Source: UBA4064 sp050179135
Lineage (GTDB): Bacteria; Desulfobacterota; Desulfobacteria; Desulfobacterales; Desulfatirhabdiaceae
DNA length: 23,276 nt
Assembly: GCA_050179135.1 (NCBI GenBank)
Contig: JBFXFK010000075.1
Coordinates: 1 to 23,276, forward strand
Direction: 5' to 3'
Shown here in pieces: positions 7,420 through 15,615 of the stretch. Numbering within the stretch: the stretch's first letter is position 1; every line of letters starts with the position of its first letter. The position numbers and the translations under genes were made by a program. The notes under the pieces were generated by a model. The model had not been told where the DNA came from. It saw nothing but the letters and a program-made list of their open reading frames with translations, and ran no database searches.

Positions 7420-8247
7420 TTAAATGACGTCCGCAAAGGTCCTTTCCATTTTTCTAAAATATAGCAACCCACCCATAAATATAATCAAAACGGAGATGGT
7501 GCTTATGATGATACCAGTCCAGTTTGGCGTTGCAGTTCCTATTATGCACCATCTGAAGCCATCGATTACCCCAACCATTGGATTTAAGGAGTAAAGCAAT
7601 TTCCATCTCTCTGGAATGATGGAGGAGGAATAAGCAACTGGCGAGATATATTGGCCACCCTGGATTAAAAATGGCACAACATAAAAAACATCCCTAAACT
7701 CAGCATTCAGCGCCGACAGCCACAGACCAACACCCAATGCCGCTGTAAAAGCCAGCAGCAAAAATAAGGGGAGATAAATGATATTCGCAGTTGGAATAAT
7801 CTTATACCAAACCATCATCCCGATAAGAATGACAAATGAAATACAAAAATCAATTGTTCCTGAAATAACGGCACTAGTTGGTATAATCAGGCGTGGAAAA
7901 TAAACCTTTGAAATAATTGAGGCGTTGCCTACAATAGACTGGCTTGATGAGGTCATGGAATGCGCGAAAAACTGCCAGGGGAGGAGGGCAGCAAAGGTCA
8001 GAATTGGATAGGGGACACCCTCTGAAGGCAATTTTGCCAACGCACCGAATATAATAGAAAAAACCACCATTGTAAATAATGGTTGGAGGATACTCCAAGC
8101 GATGCCTATTACCGCCTGTTTGTACCTAACCAATATGTCCCGAAGCGCAAGAAACCAGAAAAGCTCCCGATAACGCCACAGCTCACTTAAATCAACGCCA
8201 ATAAGCCCATGACGTTTTCTGATAATTTTAACATGTTCAGTATTCAA
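7420..8247 (-). CDS. wzm: O-antigen ABC exporter permease
   Basis: A 275-residue ABC-2 type membrane protein with about six hydrophobic segments. The N-terminal ELWRYRELFWFLALRDILVR amphipathic region, QAVIGIAWSILQPL, and YISPVAYSSSIIPERW followed by LNPMVGVIDGFRW are standard Wzm motifs. It forms the channel for polysaccharide export with Wzt. The start is a TTG at 8247: there is no in-frame ATG near it, a TAA closes the frame upstream, and AAGGA lies ten bases before the TTG. The 354 bases upstream have no gene, so wzm may begin a separate transcription unit from the sugar operon. Confidence 0.92.
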   Translation of the reverse strand: MNTEHVKIIRKRHGLIGVDLSELWRYRELFWFLALRDILVRYKQAVIGIAWSILQPLFTMVVFSIIFGALAKLPSEGVPYPILTFAALLPWQFFAHSMTSSSQSIVGNASIISKVYFPRLIIPTSAVISGTIDFCISFVILIGMMVWYKIIPTANIIYLPLFLLLAFTAALGVGLWLSALNAEFRDVFYVVPFLIQGGQYISPVAYSSSIIPERWKLLYSLNPMVGVIDGFRWCIIGTATPNWTGIIISTISVLIIFMGGLLYFRKMERTFADVI

Positions 8248-8601
8248 TAATTGCCGTTCCTTTTATTTTGTTCCATTCTATAAGAGCCAGTTTGAAGATT
8301 CTGGATCATGCCAATAAAAAGGCGAAAAGTGCATTAAAATAGGAGCATACACGCGGTACATGAGCAGTTTATGGTTTTTCAATGCAGTAGCGTGTCTTAG
8401 ATGGAGTCTTCAAACATTCTCTAAGATTTTTACAGTCAGATTGATTAGAAATTATTAAATCATGCCTCAAGGAAGCAGAGAGGGAATAAACCTTTTTCGG
8501 TCATCCCCAACCGATACGCATCGAACTTATTTTTTTTAATGTCTATAGGTTGAATTGTTGATGTGTTGAATGTCCTATAAATCGACCATTGAACACTTCA
8601 A
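8248..8601. other. 354-base gene-free gap between the sugar operon and wzm
   Basis: No open frame worth calling is present. The gap holds repeat copy B (8469-8520) and most of a long inverted repeat (8548-8611). Next to wzm there is an AAGGA ribosome-binding site and A+T-rich sequence. I looked for a sigma-70 or sigma-54 promoter with sensible spacing and found none that I would defend. Confidence 0.6.
8469..8520. repeat. Dispersed palindromic repeat, copy B
   Basis: This is the partner of 4720-4773, in the same orientation, with the hairpin partly decayed: GGGA...ACC against GGTCATCCC around a T-rich loop. The core CATCCCC.ACCGATA is the best-conserved part. It lies in the intergenic gap upstream of wzm. 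Confidence 0.65.
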
Positions 8602-8611
8602 CTATTCAACC
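8548..8611. repeat. Long inverted repeat (25-base arms) overlapping a stop codon
   Basis: The arms are 8548-8572 and 8587-8611, complementary at 22 of 25 positions, with a 14-base loop. The right arm includes the TAG stop of the RmlD-like gene (8602-8604). In the direction of transcription the stem is followed by CTATAGACATT and an A-run rather than a T-run. It is therefore not a classical intrinsic terminator, though a hairpin this long at the end of a 13-gene operon could stabilise the mRNA 3' end or aid termination. Confidence 0.7.
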
Positions 8612-9471
8612 CCAAACTCACAATACATTCGCTCAAGAGTTTCCCATCCGATCGGGATAAACTCTTGCTCCAGAAAATTTTTTGCCAGTGTGGCATGACG
8701 TGGTCGATTGATATGCGGTGACCGGGTTGTGGCACTTACCGGTTGAATAAGAGAATGTTTTACACCCAGCCTGGCTGCAAACCATTTTGCAGCATCGGCG
8801 TAGGAGATATCTTCCTGACCGGATAGCTGGAAAATACCGCCTGATTTTTCCCTAGTAATTTTGAGAATCAGGTTGACAGCGGCTTCAAGTGAAACGGGAG
8901 AAAAGATCAAGTCGGCAAATGGCCGGATGATTTTGCCATCTTTCAAATCCGCAATCCAGGAACGAAACAGTGGCATATTCGGATGAACAATCTTTCCTAG
9001 TCGCACAACCGCACCTCCCGATGCAAGAATATGTTTTTCCGATTCTGCTTTCTGTCTTCCATACTCTGTTGTCGGACATACCGGATCCATCAGACCGGCA
9101 AATGGTTTATTCCCGTCAAAAACCGCATTGGTGGATGGAAACACCACAAAAATCCCCAGGTCAGCCAGTTTTTTGGACACGGCAACCGTCCGGACAACAT
9201 TGATGTGCCGTGTTGCATCGGGATCATCATGGCATTTCTGCATCGATGTAACAGCAGCGCAAATAATGGCAGCATCAAAATCCTCTTGCGGGATCTGCCA
9301 CAGCCCTGGATCTTCTGCCATATCCAGAAAACCGGTGCGTGGTCCGGTTTTGGTTTTGTTTCGGGTGGTCTGATATACCCTGTATCCCAACCGGTTGCAG
9401 GTGATCACCAGATTCTGACCGAGCACACTGTCACCACCGACTATCAATACCGGGTGATTGTTTGTCCGCAT
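8602..9471 (-). CDS. RmlD-like NAD(P)-dependent sugar-nucleotide reductase (SDR)
   Basis: A 289-residue short-chain dehydrogenase of the RmlD/sugar-nucleotide-binding group, which typically reduces the 4-keto group of an activated deoxysugar. The Rossmann loop is VLIVGGDSVLGQ at residues 8-19. The PSTNAVFDG strand (112-120) carries the catalytic serine/threonine. YGRQK gives the catalytic Y137 and K141. The start ATG 9471 is preceded by GGGAGG at good spacing; a longer frame from a GTG at 9516 would overlap the upstream gene by 40 bases and adds an unlikely leader. It is the last gene of the thirteen-gene run, five bases after the preceding stop, and its stop lies inside a long hairpin. The substrate is unknown. 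Confidence 0.85.
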   Translation of the reverse strand: MRTNNHPVLIVGGDSVLGQNLVITCNRLGYRVYQTTRNKTKTGPRTGFLDMAEDPGLWQIPQEDFDAAIICAAVTSMQKCHDDPDATRHINVVRTVAVSKKLADLGIFVVFPSTNAVFDGNKPFAGLMDPVCPTTEYGRQKAESEKHILASGGAVVRLGKIVHPNMPLFRSWIADLKDGKIIRPFADLIFSPVSLEAAVNLILKITREKSGGIFQLSGQEDISYADAAKWFAARLGVKHSLIQPVSATTRSPHINRPRHATLAKNFLEQEFIPIGWETLERMYCEFGVE

Positions 9472-9476
9472 CTTTA

Positions 9477-10178
9477 TCAGCCTCCCCGGTTTACGGAATT
9501 CCTCTTTCCGCAGCACAGGGCCATCAGGTAATGGGCCATGGGATAAAAACCGGTGTGGATGATTTCATCATTCATGGAAAACAGGAATACGTTGTGAAAA
9601 TATAGCCCCATGAATCCAAGCAGATCAGAACCGGATTTGCAGTTGACATGGCCGGCCTTGCTCTGGGGAGAAGCATATCGCTGGGATTCCAGAGAAGGCA
9701 TCCCCAAGATCATCACGCCCTGGTCATCCAGGGATGTGAGCATATTTTGCATGAACCGGTCCTCGCTCGCTGGCAGAATATGCTCGAGAACATCCAGGGA
9801 AAAAATGCCATCAAACATTTCGGGAACCGGTCCATCCAGTATGTTATGAACAAAACAGGTTATGGGCCAATTGGGGTTTTGCCGGGATGCAACATCCGCG
9901 ACAAAGACCGGATCAAAATCAATGGCAGTAACCTGACCGACACTTTGCTGAACCAGACGGGTTCCAAACGCATCCGCGCACCCAACCTCCAGAACACGTG
10001 ATTTGCCGGCCAGCATTTTTGCAACAAACTTGTAACGCGCCAAGGTGAACAGGGTCCGTTTGGGATCATTGTTCCAGGACTCGTTGACCATCATGCCAAG
10101 TTGCGTTACCCCGTGCTTTTCGATGACATCAAAAAGCATGTCATACTGTGGTTCTTTGGTGCGGTTAATCATCGGCAT
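9477..10178 (-). CDS. Class I SAM-dependent methyltransferase
   Basis: A 233-residue protein with motif I VLEVGCADAFGTRLV, an acidic loop VTAIDFDP, and a post-motif IFSLDVLEHI. It probably methylates a sugar or sugar-nucleotide hydroxyl, but the substrate cannot be read from the sequence. The frame extends to a TTG at 10244. I prefer ATG 10178 (or 10172), which overlaps the end of the previous methyltransferase by 14 bases and has GGGGA just upstream. It has no zinc-binding motif, unlike its neighbour. Together with the genes at 10165 and 12400 it makes three methyltransferases in this operon. Confidence 0.8.
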   Translation of the reverse strand: MPMINRTKEPQYDMLFDVIEKHGVTQLGMMVNESWNNDPKRTLFTLARYKFVAKMLAGKSRVLEVGCADAFGTRLVQQSVGQVTAIDFDPVFVADVASRQNPNWPITCFVHNILDGPVPEMFDGIFSLDVLEHILPASEDRFMQNMLTSLDDQGVMILGMPSLESQRYASPQSKAGHVNCKSGSDLLGFMGLYFHNVFLFSMNDEIIHTGFYPMAHYLMALCCGKRNSVNRGG

Positions 10179-11325
10179 GCATCCCCGGAGGAGGAATAAA
10201 TTGCAATGAACGGTTTTTGTAGCGACCAATGATGTTTTTGGCAATATCCGGCAGCAATGGCATCAGGACAGGAATTTTCTCCTGAACGTCCTGGATGGAT
10301 AAAATGGGCAAACCCATGAACTGTTTCCCAACACGGTTGACATCCTCATCCAAAAAAAATTTGACCCTTGTGCCAATTGCGGTGGCCAGCCATGCCGCAG
10401 CAATGCTGGAACCCAAAATGCAAACCTGATCATTGGTTTGTAATGCCTGATGCCACATTTCCTGAAGCCACGCAAGATGGTTTTTCAGCAGGGTCAAGCC
10501 TTCTTCAACCGGATTGTTTTGATCCGGACAAGATAGAGATATCCTGCCCCTATCATGCCTGGCAGAGAACGCCGCAAGAACGGAAAGTTCTTTGGGAATT
10601 TGGTCTGTTGAAATGGCAGAGATATCCCATCCGGCAGATGCCATGAGTTGATTCAGCGTCCGGTATGTAAAATGGGTGCAATGGTCTGCAATCAGCAGAT
10701 CAAACGGGGATAAAACCAGATTGGGTACATGGATCAGAAGTTTTCCACCTGGTTTCAGCCTGGTAGCCAAGGTTTTCAGCAACGTCAATGGAACGGGGAT
10801 ATGCTCCAACGCATGAATCAGGACGACCAGATCAAACTCTTGACGCAAGTCCTGGAGCGATCCGCAAAAAAAACAGGTGTTGGGGATACGGCAAACCGCA
10901 TCCTGGTTGCGTGAGTCCAATTCAAGGCCAGTCAGATTCCAGCCGGGATATCGATGCTGAAATGCGCTGAGAAAAGCGCCGTTTCCACATCCAATATCCA
11001 GCAAGGTACCGTTGCCCGATAATTCGGCGGTCTGGTCCAGCCAGGTAACGATCCGTACAGAACGTGCAACACCACTACCTGTTGTGTCAAACGTCTTTTG
11101 CTCTGCCCCACCACCCTGATAATACACCTGGTAACCGGAATAAATATTTTGAATGTCTTCCAGCCACTCAGGTGAGACCACCTTCTGAACAGTGCCGCAC
11201 ATGTAACAGACAACCGGCTGGAAAATCGGGTGCCAGGGACGACAGTCAGAGGTGACGGATGATAACCGGGATGCTGCCGGATTGACCACCAATGGAGCGT
11301 TGCAAATGTGGCATTTTGAGGCCAT
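10165..11325 (-). CDS. Zinc-domain SAM methyltransferase with C-terminal Rossmann-like domain
   Basis: A 386-residue protein with three parts. An N-terminal Cys pair site (C5/C8 in SKCHIC, then VCYMCG) is followed by a class I SAM fold with motif I TLLDIGCGNGAFLSAF and HALEHIPVP. The C-terminal domain has VCILGSSIAAAWLATAIG and ends LPLLPDIAKNIIGRY. This order resembles the NovU/TylCIII C-methyltransferases, but the middle motif is the ordinary DIGCGNG type rather than EIASNDG. C-methylation of a nucleotide sugar is plausible; O-methylation is not excluded. The ATG at 11325 overlaps the dehydrogenase stop by one base (TGATG), and I choose it over a frame reaching 11361. It is coupled to the genes on both sides. 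Confidence 0.8.
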   Translation of the reverse strand: MASKCHICNAPLVVNPAASRLSSVTSDCRPWHPIFQPVVCYMCGTVQKVVSPEWLEDIQNIYSGYQVYYQGGGAEQKTFDTTGSGVARSVRIVTWLDQTAELSGNGTLLDIGCGNGAFLSAFQHRYPGWNLTGLELDSRNQDAVCRIPNTCFFCGSLQDLRQEFDLVVLIHALEHIPVPLTLLKTLATRLKPGGKLLIHVPNLVLSPFDLLIADHCTHFTYRTLNQLMASAGWDISAISTDQIPKELSVLAAFSARHDRGRISLSCPDQNNPVEEGLTLLKNHLAWLQEMWHQALQTNDQVCILGSSIAAAWLATAIGTRVKFFLDEDVNRVGKQFMGLPILSIQDVQEKIPVLMPLLPDIAKNIIGRYKNRSLQFIPPPGMHADD

Positions 11326-12392
11326 CACGGCGCACCATTTCCTCCGGCCTGAATCAGACACCGGCCTGCAACGTGGCCGCTGCGCACTTTCTGGATCGCA
11401 TCATTGATTTGATCCAGTGAAAATATATCCGTTATCAGTTCGGACAATTTGATTCGTCCCTGACGGAACAGATTGTGGTAGCGGGGGATATCGGTCTGGG
11501 GCAGACATTCACCACCATGTGATCCTGACAGGACCTTGCCAAAATGAAGTGGCAGGGAATGAATGTGGATATTGTCCTCCCTGCGGGGCACCCCAACCAG
11601 AACGACCCGACCTTGTGGCTTTGTCATTGTGTAGCCCATTTCGATGATTGACGGCTGGCCGGTATTGTCGATGAATACATCCACGCCATCCATACCCGCA
11701 ATTTTGATGATCCGGGAGCGGGCATCTTCCTGGCTGCTGTTGATCAGATGTGTTGCCCCCATTCTTGCAGCCAACTGAAGCCGGTTATCATACCGATCCA
11801 CGGCAATGATGGGGTAGGCGCTTACCAGAGCAGCGGCCTGGACAATATTCAGGCCAATCCCTCCGGCACCAAAAACAACCATGGACTCCCCGATCCGGAG
11901 CCTGGCATTATTCTCTACAACACCAAATCCGGTGGTTACAGCACATCCGAACAGTGACGCCACCTGAAGCTCACTATCCGGCGGAATCAGGGTGCAGCGA
12001 TTTTCCGAAACAATGGCAAATTCGTTGAATGTGGTGACCCATCCGGCATTCAGCACCCTTCCATTCCAGCGATATTTGGGAGCTTCTGCTTCAATACCGA
12101 GGCCCTTTCGCCAGTGAAGCACCACCCGATCCTCCGGTCTGACATGCTTCACACCAGGACCTGCAGCCAGTACCGTAGCCGACGCCTCATGGCCCAACAA
12201 ATGGGGCAAAAACCGGTCTTCACCCTTTACCCCATCGATTTCACCCAGTTGGGATCCGCAGATTCCGCTGTAATGAATCTTGACAAGAACCTGACCCACT
12301 TCCAGTGATTGTGGCAACTCAACCTCATCGACAACCAGAGGCTTATGAAGTTCCGTAAGAATGGCCGCTTTCATGCGTCTTGGAATCGCCAT
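11325..12392 (-). CDS. Zinc-dependent alcohol dehydrogenase-like sugar oxidoreductase
   Basis: A 355-residue medium-chain dehydrogenase. The catalytic zinc ligands are present: C45 in SGICGSQ, GHE at H68-E69, and the conserved GCAVTTG near 149-155. The NAD(P) loop is VVFGAGGIGL at 172-181. The four cysteines of the structural zinc lobe are absent (no Cys in residues 85-132). It should interconvert a secondary alcohol and a ketone on a sugar or polyol; ribulose-5-phosphate reductase (TarJ-like) is one family precedent, but nothing here proves it. The start ATG 12392 has GAGGGG upstream. It sits between two methyltransferase genes. Remnants of another member of the same superfamily are at 4455-5051. 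Confidence 0.85.
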   Translation of the reverse strand: MAIPRRMKAAILTELHKPLVVDEVELPQSLEVGQVLVKIHYSGICGSQLGEIDGVKGEDRFLPHLLGHEASATVLAAGPGVKHVRPEDRVVLHWRKGLGIEAEAPKYRWNGRVLNAGWVTTFNEFAIVSENRCTLIPPDSELQVASLFGCAVTTGFGVVENNARLRIGESMVVFGAGGIGLNIVQAAALVSAYPIIAVDRYDNRLQLAARMGATHLINSSQEDARSRIIKIAGMDGVDVFIDNTGQPSIIEMGYTMTKPQGRVVLVGVPRREDNIHIHSLPLHFGKVLSGSHGGECLPQTDIPRYHNLFRQGRIKLSELITDIFSLDQINDAIQKVRSGHVAGRCLIQAGGNGAP

Positions 12393-12399
12393 TTTCCCC

Positions 12400-13071
12400 T
12401 CAGCCGAAATAGATAAAGGAATAATCTCCGGAATATCCGGTCTGCCGAAACCACCATTCCCATTCAGCAGGGGTACAGAAGGATTCGCATGTCACCTGCC
12501 AGTACAGCAGATTGGCCTTTTCCTGCTCGTTCCGGTAGGATTCAACACAAAGATACCTGTGCCGCCTGCCCACCCGCTCCATCTCGCGAAGGGCATCATA
12601 GAGATCGTAATTATACAGATTGTGAAACGTATTGATCGATATAACAAGGTCAAAAAACTCATCCGGCCAGGGCAGCCGAACAGCATTTCCGACCTGCAGT
12701 CGATTTCTGATTTCTTCCTTGGAATGCGAAACCGCATATTCCGATATATCAACGCCAAAAACTTCCGCCTCCGGCAGCACCTTGAGAAAATCAAATAAAA
12801 GGAATCCCTTGCCACAACCGATATCAAGGATTTTCGCTTTTGAAGGAAGATGGTAGTGATCAGCCATGGCCCGGGCCACCTTTTCCCATCGGCCTTCCAA
12901 ATAGCGATAGCCACCATAGTTGATACGACGGTCGCCATCCCAGTAATCGTATCCCCATTTTTTAGCCAGCTCAGCGGCTTTGGCTTTGGGATAATCCGGA
13001 TCATTGACCCGGGCCAGATAATCACGGGGGGTGCTGTTATGCAGCACCGACATGAAATCCACATTGGCCAT
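12400..13071 (-). CDS. Class I SAM-dependent methyltransferase
   Basis: A 223-residue protein with a long N-terminal stretch (KKWGYDYWDGDRRINYGGYR) ahead of motif I ILDIGCGKGFLLFDF, the acidic loop VFGVDISEYA, and FDLVISINTFHNL, where the usual EH pair of sugar methyltransferases is replaced. The ending EWEWWFRQTGY.GDYSFIYF resembles cytosolic sugar methyltransferases found in O-antigen loci. The ATG at 13071 forms TGATG with the upstream stop and follows GGGAG at seven bases; the GTG just before it at 13074 is a second possibility. It is seven bases from the dehydrogenase gene. The substrate is not known. Confidence 0.82.
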   Translation of the reverse strand: MANVDFMSVLHNSTPRDYLARVNDPDYPKAKAAELAKKWGYDYWDGDRRINYGGYRYLEGRWEKVARAMADHYHLPSKAKILDIGCGKGFLLFDFLKVLPEAEVFGVDISEYAVSHSKEEIRNRLQVGNAVRLPWPDEFFDLVISINTFHNLYNYDLYDALREMERVGRRHRYLCVESYRNEQEKANLLYWQVTCESFCTPAEWEWWFRQTGYSGDYSFIYFG

Positions 13072-14084
13072 CACATATCTCCCAGATGCTGGTTGAAATA
13101 GTTTCGCGCCTTGTTCAATTGTGTCACAAGCAAATCGGGCCGATCATGCCCGGCATGTTTGCGGCGTTCTATATCCTGGGCGCGGAATTCATTGAGAAGA
13201 ATGCAGCACCATTTGATTCGACATACCAGAATCAATGCCGTGGCCCTTGCCAGACAGTCATTACCGAAACAGTTATCAACGAACCGAATGGAAAATTTTG
13301 AAGACTGTATCCGGGAGACTGGTCTTTCCGGCTGACAGGAAAAATCACAGATCAGTTTGGCAGGATCATCCCATCCGGCATACTCGAAATCCAGAAAGGA
13401 AAGTCTTCCATTATCCGATACAAGCATGTTGTGAAACCCGAAATCCGAAGGAGACAAAATACGTTCCAATTCCGGCAAAATAAAATCCATCCTACTCCCG
13501 GAAAATTGTTTTATCAAACGTTTCTCGAGCTGCGCCATTGCAGGACGCAGGCATCCGGCAACAAAATCGTGTGCTTCTGACACGACAGGGGTGTCAGCAT
13601 TGACAACAGCCGATTCAATCCGGTTCAGTCGATCATTGGCCCGCTGCAAATGCTCGCGGATACTGAAACAGGCATCGGATGCCATCGGCAAGCGACTGGC
13701 AGATTCAGATTCCCGGAACCGGTTGACTTGCAGGATAAAATCAGCAGCCTGCCGGATATGGTCATCGGAAATTTGATCAACGGCAGTTCCGGAAAGATGA
13801 CTGTACAATGCTCGTCCAGCCTCTTGCTGAATAACAAGCGGTCGGGGCACGCAGGTGATGCCGTGTGAATGCAGAAATGAAAGAAAACCGAATTCTGTTT
13901 TAAGCCGGTCACGCGGATCACCCGGATCACGGTAGTATTCCTTGACGATACAGGGGCCGTTGGCACTTTCGACACGCCATACCCGGCTGTTGCGCCCACT
14001 TGTAAGCCGGAAAACCTTTGATTCAACAATGCCAGCCTGCTTCAGAAATGCATACAGTCCCAAATCAGGTATCGAATCCCTCAT
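13071..14084 (-). CDS. Aminoglycoside phosphotransferase (APH)-fold small-molecule kinase
   Basis: A 337-residue protein kinase-like fold of the APH/choline kinase group. GRNSRVWRVES and the following CIVKEYY supply the nucleotide loop and ATP-binding lysine. The catalytic loop reads LSPSDFGFHN, so the aspartate and asparagine of HxDxxxxN are kept but the histidine position is proline. The metal-binding segment is LSFLDFEYAG. It probably phosphorylates a sugar hydroxyl, perhaps at C1, ahead of nucleotide activation. The start ATG 14084 overlaps the HAD stop as ATGA; a frame to 14123 adds 13 residues. It lies next to a phosphatase gene, which suggests a kinase/phosphatase pair acting on one sugar phosphate, as in heptose synthesis (inference). 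Confidence 0.78.
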   Translation of the reverse strand: MRDSIPDLGLYAFLKQAGIVESKVFRLTSGRNSRVWRVESANGPCIVKEYYRDPGDPRDRLKTEFGFLSFLHSHGITCVPRPLVIQQEAGRALYSHLSGTAVDQISDDHIRQAADFILQVNRFRESESASRLPMASDACFSIREHLQRANDRLNRIESAVVNADTPVVSEAHDFVAGCLRPAMAQLEKRLIKQFSGSRMDFILPELERILSPSDFGFHNMLVSDNGRLSFLDFEYAGWDDPAKLICDFSCQPERPVSRIQSSKFSIRFVDNCFGNDCLARATALILVCRIKWCCILLNEFRAQDIERRKHAGHDRPDLLVTQLNKARNYFNQHLGDM

Positions 14085-14692
14085 GACGGCAATGTGTCCA
14101 GCAGCCTTGTCAGCTCCGACCATTCCCGCATCCTCGACCAGCCGGAAATTGTGTCGCCATCCTCACCAGCAGGCGAGAAGAGTATCCTGTTCAGGTGTGA
14201 CGGCAGCAAATCCAGAATCTCCGGCAGATCATCGATGTAGTGGGTACAGCCCAGGTCCAGAATCCGCTGCACCTTGTCGGCCTTTGTCAGCTCAAAAAAG
14301 ATCTGGTCGTCATGCCATCCCAATATGTCCGGATCAAAAAATCCATGTAAATACAGCCACATATGAGCGGCTTGATGCAGATCACAGAAAGGCCCGGCAT
14401 ACGGAGCGATGGTTTTGTGGCTGACGATACATACCCGCACGTTTTTCTGCCGTAGCGTCTGCAACGATTTCAGCATCCCCGGAAATGGTTCCGCCTCCAT
14501 GATCCGCCGGCCATATACTTCCCCCTGCATACGGGTCCATTCATCCTCCTGATCATGTTGCCGAAGATAGTCCCGGACCACACTCTTGTGAACCGGAAGA
14601 TCGTCCGGTATCAGACACTGTTCCCGTGCCACACGATGAAACAGGGAGTCATACCGGATCAGGGTATTGTCGAAATCAAGACCCAGCAGCAT
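14081..14692 (-). CDS. HAD-superfamily phosphatase
   Basis: A 203-residue haloacid dehalogenase-type hydrolase. Motif I is GLDFDNT with nucleophile D6 and general acid D8. Motif II is VCIVSHKT, motif III the lysine in LTKADKVQ, and motif IV YIDDLPE. The cap is a helical insert after motif I. It should remove phosphate from a small metabolite, here probably a sugar bisphosphate intermediate between the kinase and the nucleotidyltransferases (inference). It is not a close GmhB look-alike by motif. The ATG at 14692 overlaps the transketolase stop by one base (TGATG), and the stop overlaps the kinase start by four. Confidence 0.83.
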   Translation of the reverse strand: MLLGLDFDNTLIRYDSLFHRVAREQCLIPDDLPVHKSVVRDYLRQHDQEDEWTRMQGEVYGRRIMEAEPFPGMLKSLQTLRQKNVRVCIVSHKTIAPYAGPFCDLHQAAHMWLYLHGFFDPDILGWHDDQIFFELTKADKVQRILDLGCTHYIDDLPEILDLLPSHLNRILFSPAGEDGDTISGWSRMREWSELTRLLDTLPS

Positions 14693-15615
14693 CAGTTTTC
14701 CATCAGCTTGAGGAGTTGTCGAGTTATTGCTTCAGCATCCAGCCCCAGGGCGACCCGTGCCTGATTCTGATTGCCACACGCGGACAAAAAACGGTCTGGC
14801 CCCCCAAAACAACGCAATTTCTTCAGGTCAACACCATGGGCACATCCCCATTCAAGTACCGCACTCCCTGCGCCCCCGGCCAGTCCATGCTCTTCGATGG
14901 TCGCGATCATACGACAGGAATCGAAGAGCAAAAACAGCAATTGTTCATCCAGAGGCTTTACCGTATGCAGACTGACCAATCCAACAGACAATCCCTGCTG
15001 GTCAAGCAGGTCGGCACATTGGACGGCTACCGGCATTAAGTTGCCAACTCCCATCAGGGTGATGTCCGTTCCTTTCCGCATGACAATGGCGCGTCCAATT
15101 TCAAAATCAGGCATGTTGGCATGTACAGCGGGCTCTCCTTTTTTCCCCAACCGAATGTAGGTGGGTCGCCGTAGTTCCAGAGCAGCAGATACCGCCAGAG
15201 ACACCTCTGCAGGGTCACCCGGACAAACGACATGCATGTTGGGAAGCATCCGCAATACGGCGATGTCTTCCATCGAGTGATGCGTAGCGCCCAAGCTGCC
15301 GTAAGACAAACCAGAACCGGTTCCAACGATGATCACCGGCAGATTCGGGTAGCAGACATCGTTCCGGATCTGTTCCAGGCAACGCAGGGTATTGAACGGG
15401 GTTATCGTATAGGTAACGGGTTGCAGTCCACAGGCGGCCAGGCCGGCCGCAATCCCGGTCATCCCGGCTTCGGCAACACCACAATTATAAAACCGGTTGG
15501 GAAATCTGACCTTGAATGTGTCAAACATCCGGTTACCGATATCTCCAGCCAAAAGCACCAGATCGGGGTTGTTTTCGGCCAGTTCGGTGACGGCCCGTGC
15601 AAAGGCATTTCTCAT
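14692..15615 (-). CDS. Transketolase, C-terminal subunit (pyrimidine-binding half)
   Basis: A 307-residue protein covering the Pyr domain and C-terminal domain of transketolase. NCGVAEAGMTGIAAGLA contains the glutamate that activates thiamine diphosphate. GLSYGSLGATHHSMEDIAVL carries the active-site histidines. The last third is a Rossmann-like domain with TLMGVGNLMPVAV and EEHGLAGGAGSAV. With the next gene it forms a split transketolase that transfers a two-carbon ketol unit between sugar phosphates. The ATG at 15615 overlaps the partner's stop as ATGA. Its place in a polysaccharide operon suggests a dedicated role in making a precursor rather than general pentose phosphate metabolism. Confidence 0.9.
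   Translation of the reverse strand: MRNAFARAVTELAENNPDLVLLAGDIGNRMFDTFKVRFPNRFYNCGVAEAGMTGIAAGLAACGLQPVTYTITPFNTLRCLEQIRNDVCYPNLPVIIVGTGSGLSYGSLGATHHSMEDIAVLRMLPNMHVVCPGDPAEVSLAVSAALELRRPTYIRLGKKGEPAVHANMPDFEIGRAIVMRKGTDITLMGVGNLMPVAVQCADLLDQQGLSVGLVSLHTVKPLDEQLLFLLFDSCRMIATIEEHGLAGGAGSAVLEWGCAHGVDLKKLRCFGGPDRFLSACGNQNQARVALGLDAEAITRQLLKLMEN

Noticed and set aside
8548..8611. Intrinsic terminator for the sugar operon
   Set aside because: The stem is good but the transcribed strand continues with an A-run rather than a T-run, so I list it only as an inverted repeat.
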